This document shows positions 17,374 to 25,027 of a stretch of DNA of 64,000 nucleotides, one piece after another. Position 1 is the stretch's first letter; every line of letters starts with the position of its first letter. Origin of the DNA: Caulobacter sp. SL161. Its GTDB lineage: Bacteria > Pseudomonadota > Alphaproteobacteria > Caulobacterales > Caulobacteraceae. The notes beneath the pieces are model-generated. The model did no database searches. It had not been told where the DNA came from and worked only from the letters and a program-made list of their open reading frames with translations. The translations under genes were made by a program, and so were the position numbers. The stretch spans positions 1 through 64,000 of the forward strand of contig NZ_JAPPRA010000002.1 of assembly GCF_026672375.1 (NCBI RefSeq), read 5' to 3'.

Positions 17374-17503
17374 TCCTCATCGCCCCCGATCTCGAAATCG
17401 AAAGCAGCCTTACATTGAATTTTTAGCTTTGCAATATTGACGCGAGCGCCGCCCCGCAGCCATGCTCCACCCAAATAGCCGCGTTGTCGGGTGGGGACAA
17501 TCC

Positions 17504-20500
17504 ATGGTTTTTCAGGTCGGTCGCTTCGCGCAAGGGGTTATCCAGCTGGCGCGAAAGGGAGTGCTGCTTCTCGCGCTGATTTCTCTGGCCTCGCTTGGGA
17601 TTGCATCGATTGCATGCGCGCAAAGCGCGCCAAAAGCCCCGAAGTATTCGCTTGTGGACGCCAATGGCGTGAACCTCATCGATGGCGACCTAGCCTACGA
17701 CCAGATTGTAAACAGCATTGGTCCCGACGGCGCCGGTTCTCTGAGAGAGGTCCGGACTCTCTTGAAGGACGGCCGCAGCCGCTCATCCATGTTCTCGTTT
17801 GTCGAGCTTATGCCATACGGCGAAGCCGACACCTTGGACCTAGGCTTTCTGAACCAGCCGGGGGGCTTTAGCGCGCTCAAGGAGACAACCGTCACCTTTA
17901 TGGGGCGCATGGAGAAGTTTGCGGGCGAACCTTTCACAGGCACCAGCGCCGCCGACGATGAACCGACGCCGAGCACCCTGGTCGATGACGGCGTGTCGAT
18001 CGTTTACACGCTAAATGACGGCACGGTGGCGCGGTTCGAGCGGGTGGTGCTCGCGGGTCCCTACCCAATGCCCGTCTACGGCAAACTCCAAAGCGTGGCT
18101 TATCCCACGGGAGAAACGCTTACTTTCACCTATGGCGCCGGAACGGCATGGTTTCCCTCCTGGATCCGGGTGGAAAGTAGTCTCGGCTACGCTATGGCTG
18201 GACCGTACAACTTCAGCACGGGCGAATGGAGCGCGACAGCGGTAAACTTGATCGATGGCGCGTGCTCGAACGGGGCTTGCACTGGACCGACCTTCGCTTC
18301 GGCGCAAGCTCTCGGGAAATCGGCGACCAGCACTCTGCCTAGCGGCAATACAATCACGACCGCCGCGGGTGTCGTCAGGACCTATGGGTTTACCGGGACG
18401 ACAGATGAACACGGCACGACGACGGTGCGTGTCGGTTCGGTCACCTATGCTGGTCAGACTTGGCAGTATAGTTACTCGATCGCCTATGATCCGCCGGATG
18501 CGCCTTGGGTGCTTGAAAGGAAACCCTACAAAAAGGATGGAATTCTTACCGTAACCGCAACCGACCCTCTCGGACGGACGCGAATTGTCAAGTCTCGCAT
18601 GAGCACCCAGAAGGTGCTCAGCGACACCGACGCCTACGGCAAGACGACGAACTTCCAATACAATGGGGATGGCAACAAGCCGGGTAGCGGCAATCTCAAC
18701 AGGATCACCTTCCCGGAAGGTAATAGCGTTTCGTGGACTATGGACGAACGTCAGAATGTCCTTGAGTTATGGAACAACCCTAAGCCGAATTCAGGGCTCA
18801 GCGCCACTGTCGTTCGGGCGCGATATCCTCTCCAATGCGTGAATCCCAAGACCTGCAATCAACCCGAATGGGTTGAAGACGCGCGTGGAAACCGCACTGA
18901 CTTTACCTACGCCCCGACGCATGGAGGCCTTCTTACTGTGACTCGGCCAGCGGGGCCGAACGGCGTTCGCCCTCAGACCCGCTACGTCTACATGCAGGTC
19001 AGCGCGACCTACATCAAGGACGGCGCGGCCGTGTCGGGCGCTCCAGCCTGGCGTCTTCAGTCGACCTCATCCTGCCGTACGGGATCTAGCTGTGCGGGCA
19101 CAGCTGATGAGTTGGTAACGGAGTATACCTACGAGAGCGGAACTAGCGTCAATCACAATGCGCGCCTGATCTCGGTAACGACGCGGGCCGGGAACGCCAC
19201 GGCCAGCTCCGGCCCCTACTCAACGACGACCTACGCCTATAATGCCCGCGGTGACGTGATCGAGACCGATGGCCCGCTGGCCGGTAACGGGGATATTGTC
19301 CAGACTCGTTATGACGCCTCGCGCTGGGTGATTGGAACCGTAGGCCAGGCGGTGACGATCAGTAGCGCCACGAAGTATCGGGCTAGCAAGATCACCTATC
19401 GTGCCGACGGACAGGTGCAGCTGGTACAAACGGGGGTGGTGGCCGATCGCTCAGACGCAACGTTCGCCAACAGCTTCGTGACCCACAGCGCGGTGGCGAC
19501 AGACTATGACAGCTACGGGCGCCCCGTAGCCCAGGAATCGAGAAACGCCAGCGGCACGGCTTACGCCTTGACCCAGACCAACTACGACAGCTTGGGCCGC
19601 GTCAACTGCGTCGCTCAGCGCATGGCCGCATTCACCAGCCGCCCGGCCGCTTGCTCGGTGAGCACGACGACCCCCGATCCGGATCGGATCACGCAGAACA
19701 CGTACAACGACAACAATCAGCTTACCGCCATTCAGTCCGGCGTGGGTGTCGCCGCATTCTATGACCGCCGCATGACCTACACGGACAATGGCAAGATTGC
19801 GACTGACAAGGACGGGGCGGGTGCGGATGGCAACGTCACGACCTATACCTATGACGGTCTTGATCGCCTGAAACGGGTGACCTATCCGAGCACGGCGAAG
19901 GGCTCGGGAGGTTCCAACAGTCTCGACTTCGAGGAGTATGGTTATGACAGCGCCGGGAATATTACTTCGCGCAGGCTACGCGCCGATGGCTTGATCGTCA
20001 GTACGTACGACAATCTGGGGCGTCTGCGCACGCGGACCACGCCAAACGCGGATCTGCCAGGCGCCAGCTATACCTACACCTACGACAACTTCGGCAACCT
20101 GACTGCTGTCACTGACGGATCGCGCACCACTAGTCGCACGTATGACGCTCTCAGCCGGTTGTTGTGGGAGCAGGACGATACGCTGGGTACTGCCAGCCGG
20201 GTCAGCTACGAGTATGACGCGGCGGGCCGCCGCACCAAGCTCACCTGGCCTGACAACTTCTTCGTAACCTACGTCTATGACGACGCCGGGGCTCTGACAG
20301 CGGTGCGGCGCGCCGGTAGTACTTCGTCTGCCAACAAGATCGCCAGCTTTGCATATGACGCGCTTGGTCGTCGCACAGCTGTCAGTCGCGGCAACAACAA
20401 GGTCAGAACGTCCTACGCTTACAATCCGACAAACCTGTTGCTGCAGAGCATGACTCACACGCCTACGAGTGCGGGTGATGGCGTTCAGTTTAACTTCACC

Positions 20501-21526
20501 TACAACGCCGCTAGCCAGATTAAGCAGCGGACCATAAGCAACTCGACCTACGCTTGGAACGGGGCCTACGTCGTTGATCGGCCCTACGAGACGGATGGGT
20601 TGAACCGGGTTCTGGACGCTGGCACGTCGGGGCAGTCTGGCTACACGGTCTATGGCTACGATGGACGCGGCAATCTAGTCTGCGCGGCCACGGCCAATCC
20701 GGCCTGCACCAATCCGACGGTGCGATATACTTACGACAGCGAGAACAGGCTGCGCGGCACGACTGCCGGCGCGAGCCTTATTTATGATCCGATGGGGCGG
20801 CTGTTCACGTCGACGACGGTAGGCGGCACGACGACGCGTTACCTCTATGACGGGGTCCATGTGATTGGGGAGTACAACAACTCCAGCACGCTACAGCGTC
20901 GCTATGTATTCGGCGGTGGCGCAGACGAGGTGCTGGCGCGCTATACGGGGGCGGGTACGACGCCGGACTATCTCCTGGCCGACCATCAAGGGTCGATCAT
21001 CGCCGCCGCCGATAGCAATGGGGCGGTGACCACCAAACTGACCTATGATGAGTATGGTGCGCCCGGGCCTGGAAACGTTGGTCTCTTCCAGTACACAGGT
21101 CAGGTCTACCTCTCAGACCTTTCGCTCTACCACTACAAGGCTCGCGCCTACTCACCCACCCTCGGAAGGTTCCTCCAAACCGACCCCATCGGATATGACG
21201 ACGGGCTCAACTGGTATGCCTATGTGGGCAATGACCCACTAAATTTTTTCGACCCTTCGGGCGCGCAAAGGCTTACGCTGCCGGCAGTTGAAAATCTTGT
21301 TCTAGCCCGTAGTAGCCTTTACCGAAAAATGGATACCTCGTTGAATGATGGAAGGGCAGCGGTGCCCACGTCTTTCTTTAGCGCGGCTGCTAAGGTAACT
21401 GGCCTAGGCAATCTAGGCGGAGCAACTATTTCATCCGCAATTGCGGATTTTCCGTACGATATTAGATCGATGAGAATTCTCAATGATATTGGCTCAAGGC
21501 TATACAAATTCATGGCGTCAATGTGA
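17504..21526 (+). CDS. RHS/YD-repeat protein with variable C-terminal tip
   Basis: The 1340-residue product has an N-terminal signal peptide or membrane anchor (GVLLLALISLASLGIASIAC) and then many YD repeats. Examples are GRTRIVK, YDSYGRPVAQE, YTYDGLDRLKRVTYP, YGYDSAGNITSRR, YDALSRLLWEQ and YTYDSENRLRG, which form the RHS shell. The RHS core end is LYHYKARAYSPTLGRFLQTD, then PIGYDDGLNWYAYVGNDPLN and the FDPSG boundary at about 21,250. The remaining 85 residues form the variable tip and are less GC-rich, as usual for exchangeable toxin ends. The tip has no recognisable enzyme motif. The ATG at 17,504 fits the signal peptide best. In such proteins the shell encapsulates a toxin that is cleaved off; here the role is inferred. 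Confidence 0.9.
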   Translation: MVFQVGRFAQGVIQLARKGVLLLALISLASLGIASIACAQSAPKAPKYSLVDANGVNLIDGDLAYDQIVNSIGPDGAGSLREVRTLLKDGRSRSSMFSFVELMPYGEADTLDLGFLNQPGGFSALKETTVTFMGRMEKFAGEPFTGTSAADDEPTPSTLVDDGVSIVYTLNDGTVARFERVVLAGPYPMPVYGKLQSVAYPTGETLTFTYGAGTAWFPSWIRVESSLGYAMAGPYNFSTGEWSATAVNLIDGACSNGACTGPTFASAQALGKSATSTLPSGNTITTAAGVVRTYGFTGTTDEHGTTTVRVGSVTYAGQTWQYSYSIAYDPPDAPWVLERKPYKKDGILTVTATDPLGRTRIVKSRMSTQKVLSDTDAYGKTTNFQYNGDGNKPGSGNLNRITFPEGNSVSWTMDERQNVLELWNNPKPNSGLSATVVRARYPLQCVNPKTCNQPEWVEDARGNRTDFTYAPTHGGLLTVTRPAGPNGVRPQTRYVYMQVSATYIKDGAAVSGAPAWRLQSTSSCRTGSSCAGTADELVTEYTYESGTSVNHNARLISVTTRAGNATASSGPYSTTTYAYNARGDVIETDGPLAGNGDIVQTRYDASRWVIGTVGQAVTISSATKYRASKITYRADGQVQLVQTGVVADRSDATFANSFVTHSAVATDYDSYGRPVAQESRNASGTAYALTQTNYDSLGRVNCVAQRMAAFTSRPAACSVSTTTPDPDRITQNTYNDNNQLTAIQSGVGVAAFYDRRMTYTDNGKIATDKDGAGADGNVTTYTYDGLDRLKRVTYPSTAKGSGGSNSLDFEEYGYDSAGNITSRRLRADGLIVSTYDNLGRLRTRTTPNADLPGASYTYTYDNFGNLTAVTDGSRTTSRTYDALSRLLWEQDDTLGTASRVSYEYDAAGRRTKLTWPDNFFVTYVYDDAGALTAVRRAGSTSSANKIASFAYDALGRRTAVSRGNNKVRTSYAYNPTNLLLQSMTHTPTSAGDGVQFNFTYNAASQIKQRTISNSTYAWNGAYVVDRPYETDGLNRVLDAGTSGQSGYTVYGYDGRGNLVCAATANPACTNPTVRYTYDSENRLRGTTAGASLIYDPMGRLFTSTTVGGTTTRYLYDGVHVIGEYNNSSTLQRRYVFGGGADEVLARYTGAGTTPDYLLADHQGSIIAAADSNGAVTTKLTYDEYGAPGPGNVGLFQYTGQVYLSDLSLYHYKARAYSPTLGRFLQTDPIGYDDGLNWYAYVGNDPLNFFDPSGAQRLTLPAVENLVLARSSLYRKMDTSLNDGRAAVPTSFFSAAAKVTGLGNLGGATISSAIADFPYDIRSMRILNDIGSRLYKFMASM

Positions 21527-21645
21527 AGCCGATTTGGTTTTTCGCATGGTTTATGTACGGTATCAGTATTTATATAACTTGGTTTGTAACGAGCGGATTT
21601 TTTATGACGTTGTTTCTGGAACGAAAATCTCGTAAGGGGGCGTGA
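21523..21645 (+). CDS. 40-residue membrane protein coupled to the RHS gene
   Basis: A 40-codon frame starts at a GTG that overlaps the stop of the RHS gene (GTGA) and ends at 21,645. The product is almost entirely hydrophobic (WFFAWFMYGISIYITWF, then a second segment with FFMTLFL) with a positively charged end (ERKSRKGA), so one or two transmembrane helices are predicted. Its position directly after an RHS tip is where an immunity gene normally stands. It could equally be a separate small toxin, or part of a longer decayed gene. The coupling and composition favour real translation. Confidence 0.5.
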   Translation: MKPIWFFAWFMYGISIYITWFVTSGFFMTLFLERKSRKGA

Positions 21646-21783
21646 GTTTCGCAGGGTTTGGAGTCTTCGACAACATTACTAAATGGCGGCTACAGCATAT
21701 TATCGCCTAATATATCTTATCAGAAATATTATGTATTGCTTTCGCTCACTGAGCGTGCCGGTGGACTCCTCTTCCAACAATTT

Positions 21784-22647
21784 TTAGAGCTGCATGGCGT
21801 CGTCGAGTGGTAGCGTCGCCAACCAGGATGCCGCGTCGCGAAGTTCGCTCAGCTCAGTGGCCATCGGTTCGCCCAGTGTCCGGCCCAGCCGAGCATCTCG
21901 GGTGGCGCGCTGCTCAAGCCAAGATCGGGCCAGCAGCAATGCCCTGGGCGTCAGCGGCGGTGCCATCCAGGACCCTCCACCGACGAAGGTGGACACGAAG
22001 GTCAGGAAATCGATCGCGGCGATCGTCTTGTAGAAGTTGATCGGTCGACCGTAGTCAGCATCGTCGTAAGCGCCATGGGCGATGCCGTGTCGGTTGGTCT
22101 TGTCCGCCAGAGGGTAGCGGCTGGATCCAGCGTAGAGGTATCGGTCCAGGAAGGTGCCGAAGCTGTCCAGCATGCTGAGCACTTCGCCGACCGTTCCGAG
22201 CTTGCGGTCCTGGGCCTGCGACTTGCAGGCCTCGATCAAGCTGCCGAAGACGACCTTCAGATGACCGTCGCCCGACAGCCCGTTAAGGACCGCGAGCCGC
22301 CGCCCTGCTCCTTCGATCACCGGCACCAAACCGCCTACCGCGAGGTGATCGAGGCCCAGCACGTGCGCCTCGATCGCCTCCCCGATGGTGACGGCATAGT
22401 CTTGGATCACCGCTGCCTGCACGTAGCGCTCGGTCAGCATGGCCGCTAGGCTGATGGGCCGGTAGATTTGGATAAGCTCGGCCTCTAGTTGGCTCTGGCC
22501 AAAGCTGGCCGTCGCCCTGGCGGCTTTCACGACCTGGTCGAGCACGCCCATCTGGACAAACGGCGGGATGAACCAGCCGATATCCCCGAGGTCCTTGGCC
22601 CATTGGTCCAGGGCCGGAATATCATGCTGGGCAGTCTGGTGTTCCAT
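21784..22647 (-). CDS. Hypothetical protein with a HEPN-like RHGIAH motif
   Basis: The 287-residue product starts at the ATG at 22,647 (MEHQTAQHDIPALDQWAKDL); the upstream extension looks like shadow sequence. The protein is helical, with an N-terminal two-helix region and a C-terminal segment NRHGIAHGAYDDADYGRPIN. This piece (Arg, four residues, His, then Gly) is the kind of RX4-6H motif seen in HEPN-fold RNases, and similar NRHxxxHG motifs occur at the ends of many uncharacterised helical proteins. The downstream part (FYKTIAAIDFLTFVSTFV) is hydrophobic. It is the second gene after a small cysteine-rich protein gene on the same strand. Function remains unknown. Confidence 0.6.
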   Translation of the reverse strand: MEHQTAQHDIPALDQWAKDLGDIGWFIPPFVQMGVLDQVVKAARATASFGQSQLEAELIQIYRPISLAAMLTERYVQAAVIQDYAVTIGEAIEAHVLGLDHLAVGGLVPVIEGAGRRLAVLNGLSGDGHLKVVFGSLIEACKSQAQDRKLGTVGEVLSMLDSFGTFLDRYLYAGSSRYPLADKTNRHGIAHGAYDDADYGRPINFYKTIAAIDFLTFVSTFVGGGSWMAPPLTPRALLLARSWLEQRATRDARLGRTLGEPMATELSELRDAASWLATLPLDDAMQL

Positions 22648-22726
22648 GGCCGCAAGGTTGCGCTGAATGATCCCGATGTCGACCGGCCTAGTGCTTGCGG
22701 CCGGCGAGCAGCGATCCGTCCAGGCC

Positions 22727-22930
22727 CTAGGCGACGCCCGACTTGCGGACCTCTTCAATTTTTCCGCGTCGTTCAGGCGACAGCTTGGCCTGCCAGTCAG
22801 CGTCGCGCATGTCGAAGTACAACGACACCTGAACAGTGTGCCCGGTCTGTTGGATGTGGCGTTCGGCCCAGAGCCTGGCGCTGTGCCACGAGGTTTGATG
22901 GCAATACTTGCACTCGGGCTTTTGGGCCAT
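22727..22930 (-). CDS. Small CxxC/His protein
   Basis: The 67-residue product starts at the ATG at 22,930, which follows GAGGAACTG. It begins with MAQKPECKYCHQTSWHSARL and includes C-x2-C-H, then further His residues (SWHSARLWAERH and TGHTVQ), so it probably binds zinc. The C-terminus is charged and helical. It precedes the 287-residue hypothetical gene by 79 bp on the same strand. No family is named. Confidence 0.55.
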   Translation of the reverse strand: MAQKPECKYCHQTSWHSARLWAERHIQQTGHTVQVSLYFDMRDADWQAKLSPERRGKIEEVRKSGVA

Positions 22931-22987
22931 CAGTTCCTCGCTACAGCGAAACGGCGCATCCGTTTGAAGGGGAGATACTTCAGCTAG

Positions 22988-23150
22988 ACTCAGGACCCAT
23001 TGATCCGAGGGGCGCGGTCTGATTCGGGCTCCTGAGGGGGTTGGATCGTGAGTGACCTGTATTGGCTGACGGACGAGCAAGATGACTCGGCTGGAGCCTT
23101 GTTTCCCCAAGAGCCACGGCAAGCCCCGGGTGGACGACCGCTGGGTGCTG
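22988..23150 (+). mobile_element. IS5-type transposase fragment
   Basis: The 5' end of an IS5-family transposase gene: GTGAGTGACCTG at 23,048 encodes MSDLYWLTDEQ, and after a small frame disturbance the sequence continues as LEPCFPKSHGKPRVDDRWVL. The same protein start occurs at 50,318-50,220 on the minus strand. The left edge, ACCCATTGATC at about 22,994, matches the end of that other copy, so it is probably the IS terminus. The fragment breaks off near 23,150. Confidence 0.75.
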
Positions 23151-23162
23151 AATCGAAGATCC

Positions 23163-23370
23163 CCGCCGCCGCGACGCGAACTTCGAAGTCGTGCTCGCCT
23201 TCATCGGCGGACCCAACGCCGACTTCATGCAAGAGGTCGAGCGCGGCAACGTCGAAGGCGCCAACTCGGGCCGCGCCGCGGACAGACTGCTCACCCGCCT
23301 TCTGGCCAACTCGCCCGATTGGCGCTCGGCCTTCGTACTGCTCGTCAAAGCGCTTCGCGGCCGCACGAGC
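23163..23370 (+). pseudogene. Gene fragment joined to the IS5 remnant
   Basis: A protein-like segment (FEVVLAFIGGPNADFMQEVE, then GANSGRAADRLLTRLLANSP, then DWRSAFVLLVKALRG) follows the IS fragment without its own start. It is an orphan piece of an unidentified gene, probably left by a deletion at the IS junction. Confidence 0.4.
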
Positions 23371-23380
23371 CCTGGGTCAT

Positions 23381-23662
23381 CTAAACGACTGGATCAAAGG
23401 CCACTTCCTGGTGGAATCCTTCATCGCGGGCCGACCGGCGCCCGATCCGGCCCCTCGGCGGAACCGGCGTCGGCGCAAAGGCGGGCCAGAGAATGAATCC
23501 GCCGAAGAACACCGCAAGGCCGATCAGGCCGATCTGGTTCGGCCCACGGCCATCGTCCAGTTCGCCGCGCGGAATGTCATCGCGCATGTTGCGGCGATAG
23601 CGACGGATCCGCTCGGGCGGCAGAGGGCGCACGATCTTCTGGGGAACGATGTCGGGGCGCAT
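23381..23662 (-). CDS. Small membrane protein, possibly truncated
   Basis: The 93-residue product has a charged N-terminus (PPERIRRYRRNMRDD), one clear transmembrane helix (IGLIGLAVFFGGFILWPAF) and a short tail. It begins 30 bp after the interrupted secreted-protein gene on the same strand, so the two were probably transcribed together. The end at 23,381 adjoins an orphan gene fragment, so the last 20 residues may not be original. No family recognised. Confidence 0.5.
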   Translation of the reverse strand: MRPDIVPQKIVRPLPPERIRRYRRNMRDDIPRGELDDGRGPNQIGLIGLAVFFGGFILWPAFAPTPVPPRGRIGRRSARDEGFHQEVAFDPVV

Positions 23663-23692
23663 AGCCTACCCGACAAGGGCCGGTGATCATCG

Positions 23693-24966
23693 TCAGCGCA
23701 ATGCCAGGGCTTCGTCCAGGCTGCGCGGACGGATGACGATGGTCCGCTGCTCCGCGTCGTGGTCCAGCGAGAACCAGTCGTTCTTTTCGTCCCGGTCGAT
23801 GATCACGCGCTCCTGGCCGTCGATCTGGCGGACCTTGACGCGAAACCACTTCATCCGCGGCGGCAGCGCGATTGAGACGTCGCCGCCCCAGGCGATGCCG
23901 GCGCCCGCCAGGGCCAGGGGCTGTTCGCGATCGACGTCGCGATACTCGGTCCAGAGCACATCCTGATTGCGCCAGGCGCGCGCGTCGTAGCTCACGATTT
24001 TTCCCAGTACCTTCACGCACTCGCCGCCATTCTTCAGCTTGGCATTGTAGTAGAAGCCACTGAAGGCCACCTCGTGGGGGCCTTCGATGCTGGCCTGGCG
24101 GTTGGTCCCATGGACGGTTCCCTCGCGGATGCTGGCCGGATCGACCGACCAGCCGGGGGTCGCCGAGAAGCGGAACGGGCCATGGACGCGCTCGCCCTGG
24201 CAGTGCTCGTTCGAGGCTTCGATCCGGCCGTCGCGGGGTTGAGTCTCGCGCACTGTGGTGTCGTAGGCCCCCTCGATCGTGTAGGTGCCGAGCTTTGCAG
24301 GCGCGACCACCGTCGCCAGATGGTACTTCTTGATCTTCGCCGGGCGGAACAGGATCACGTCGAGGAAGCCGCGCGGAGCCGTGACCTCCAGGTCCGAGGT
24401 GACCGTGGTCGGCGCGTCCTTCGTCCGGAAAATCGCCGCCGCGCACTGGAAGGTGACTGCGGTCTCGGTCTGAGCGGCCAGGGCGCACTTCTGGTCGCCG
24501 ATGCGCAGGATCGCCGGTCCCGAGCCCAGAAGGCTGCCCTCTGCGCGGATGCTGACCGCTCCCTCGCCCGCCTGGGTCACCAGATATTCCGGCCGCGCGC
24601 GCAGTACGCGCGGGCTGCGGTCGGCCAGCGGCAGGCGGGACACGCCGCCTTCCATCGTCTCGGCCACCTTCTGGACGCCCTGCAACGTGCCATCTGCCTG
24701 GCGCCGTGCGTTGACCAGCAGGTTGTTGCTGTCGACAAACAGCTGGCGCTCCTGCTTATTCAGCTGGCTGAGCAGCTTGCCCTGTTGGCGGATGGCGACG
24801 TCGTCGATCTCGGCGATCAGATAGGCCAGGTCCTGGCGGGCGCGGAACGAGCTGATCCCGAAGCTCTGCTCCAACTGCTGGATTACGGCCTTGGCGTTGT
24901 CCCGGATCGACTGGGCGGCCGCATCGACCGTCCCCGCGACCGCCATGCCGGCCATCGCCTCGCCAT
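23693..24966 (-). pseudogene. Secreted protein, body of a gene split by the transposon
   Basis: The frame encodes about 424 residues (its first usable ATG is at 24,955) without a signal peptide. The lost start is at 40,032-40,103 on the same strand beyond the transposon. Joining the two ends across the inverted repeats restores one frame, running from the signal peptide through SAAHGEAMAGMAVAG into this body. The N-terminal 110 residues are helical (DNAKAVIQQLEQSF, QQGKLLSQLNKQERQLFVDS); the rest is beta-rich, with TVTSDLEVTAPRGFLDVILF. No known domain is named. A shortened cytosolic product might still be made from 24,955, but export would be lost. Confidence 0.75.
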
Positions 24967-24994
24967 GGGGCTCACCTCAAGGTTTGTTCGCTAA
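24967..24994 (+). repeat. Tn3 left inverted repeat
   Basis: Begins GGGGCTCACCTCAAGG and ends TCGCTAA. It differs from the right end at 40,004-40,031 by one base and lies 33 bp from the tnpA stop. Confidence 0.93.
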
Positions 24995-25027
24995 ACCTCG
25001 GTTAGAAGCACGAACCGGGAACACGAT

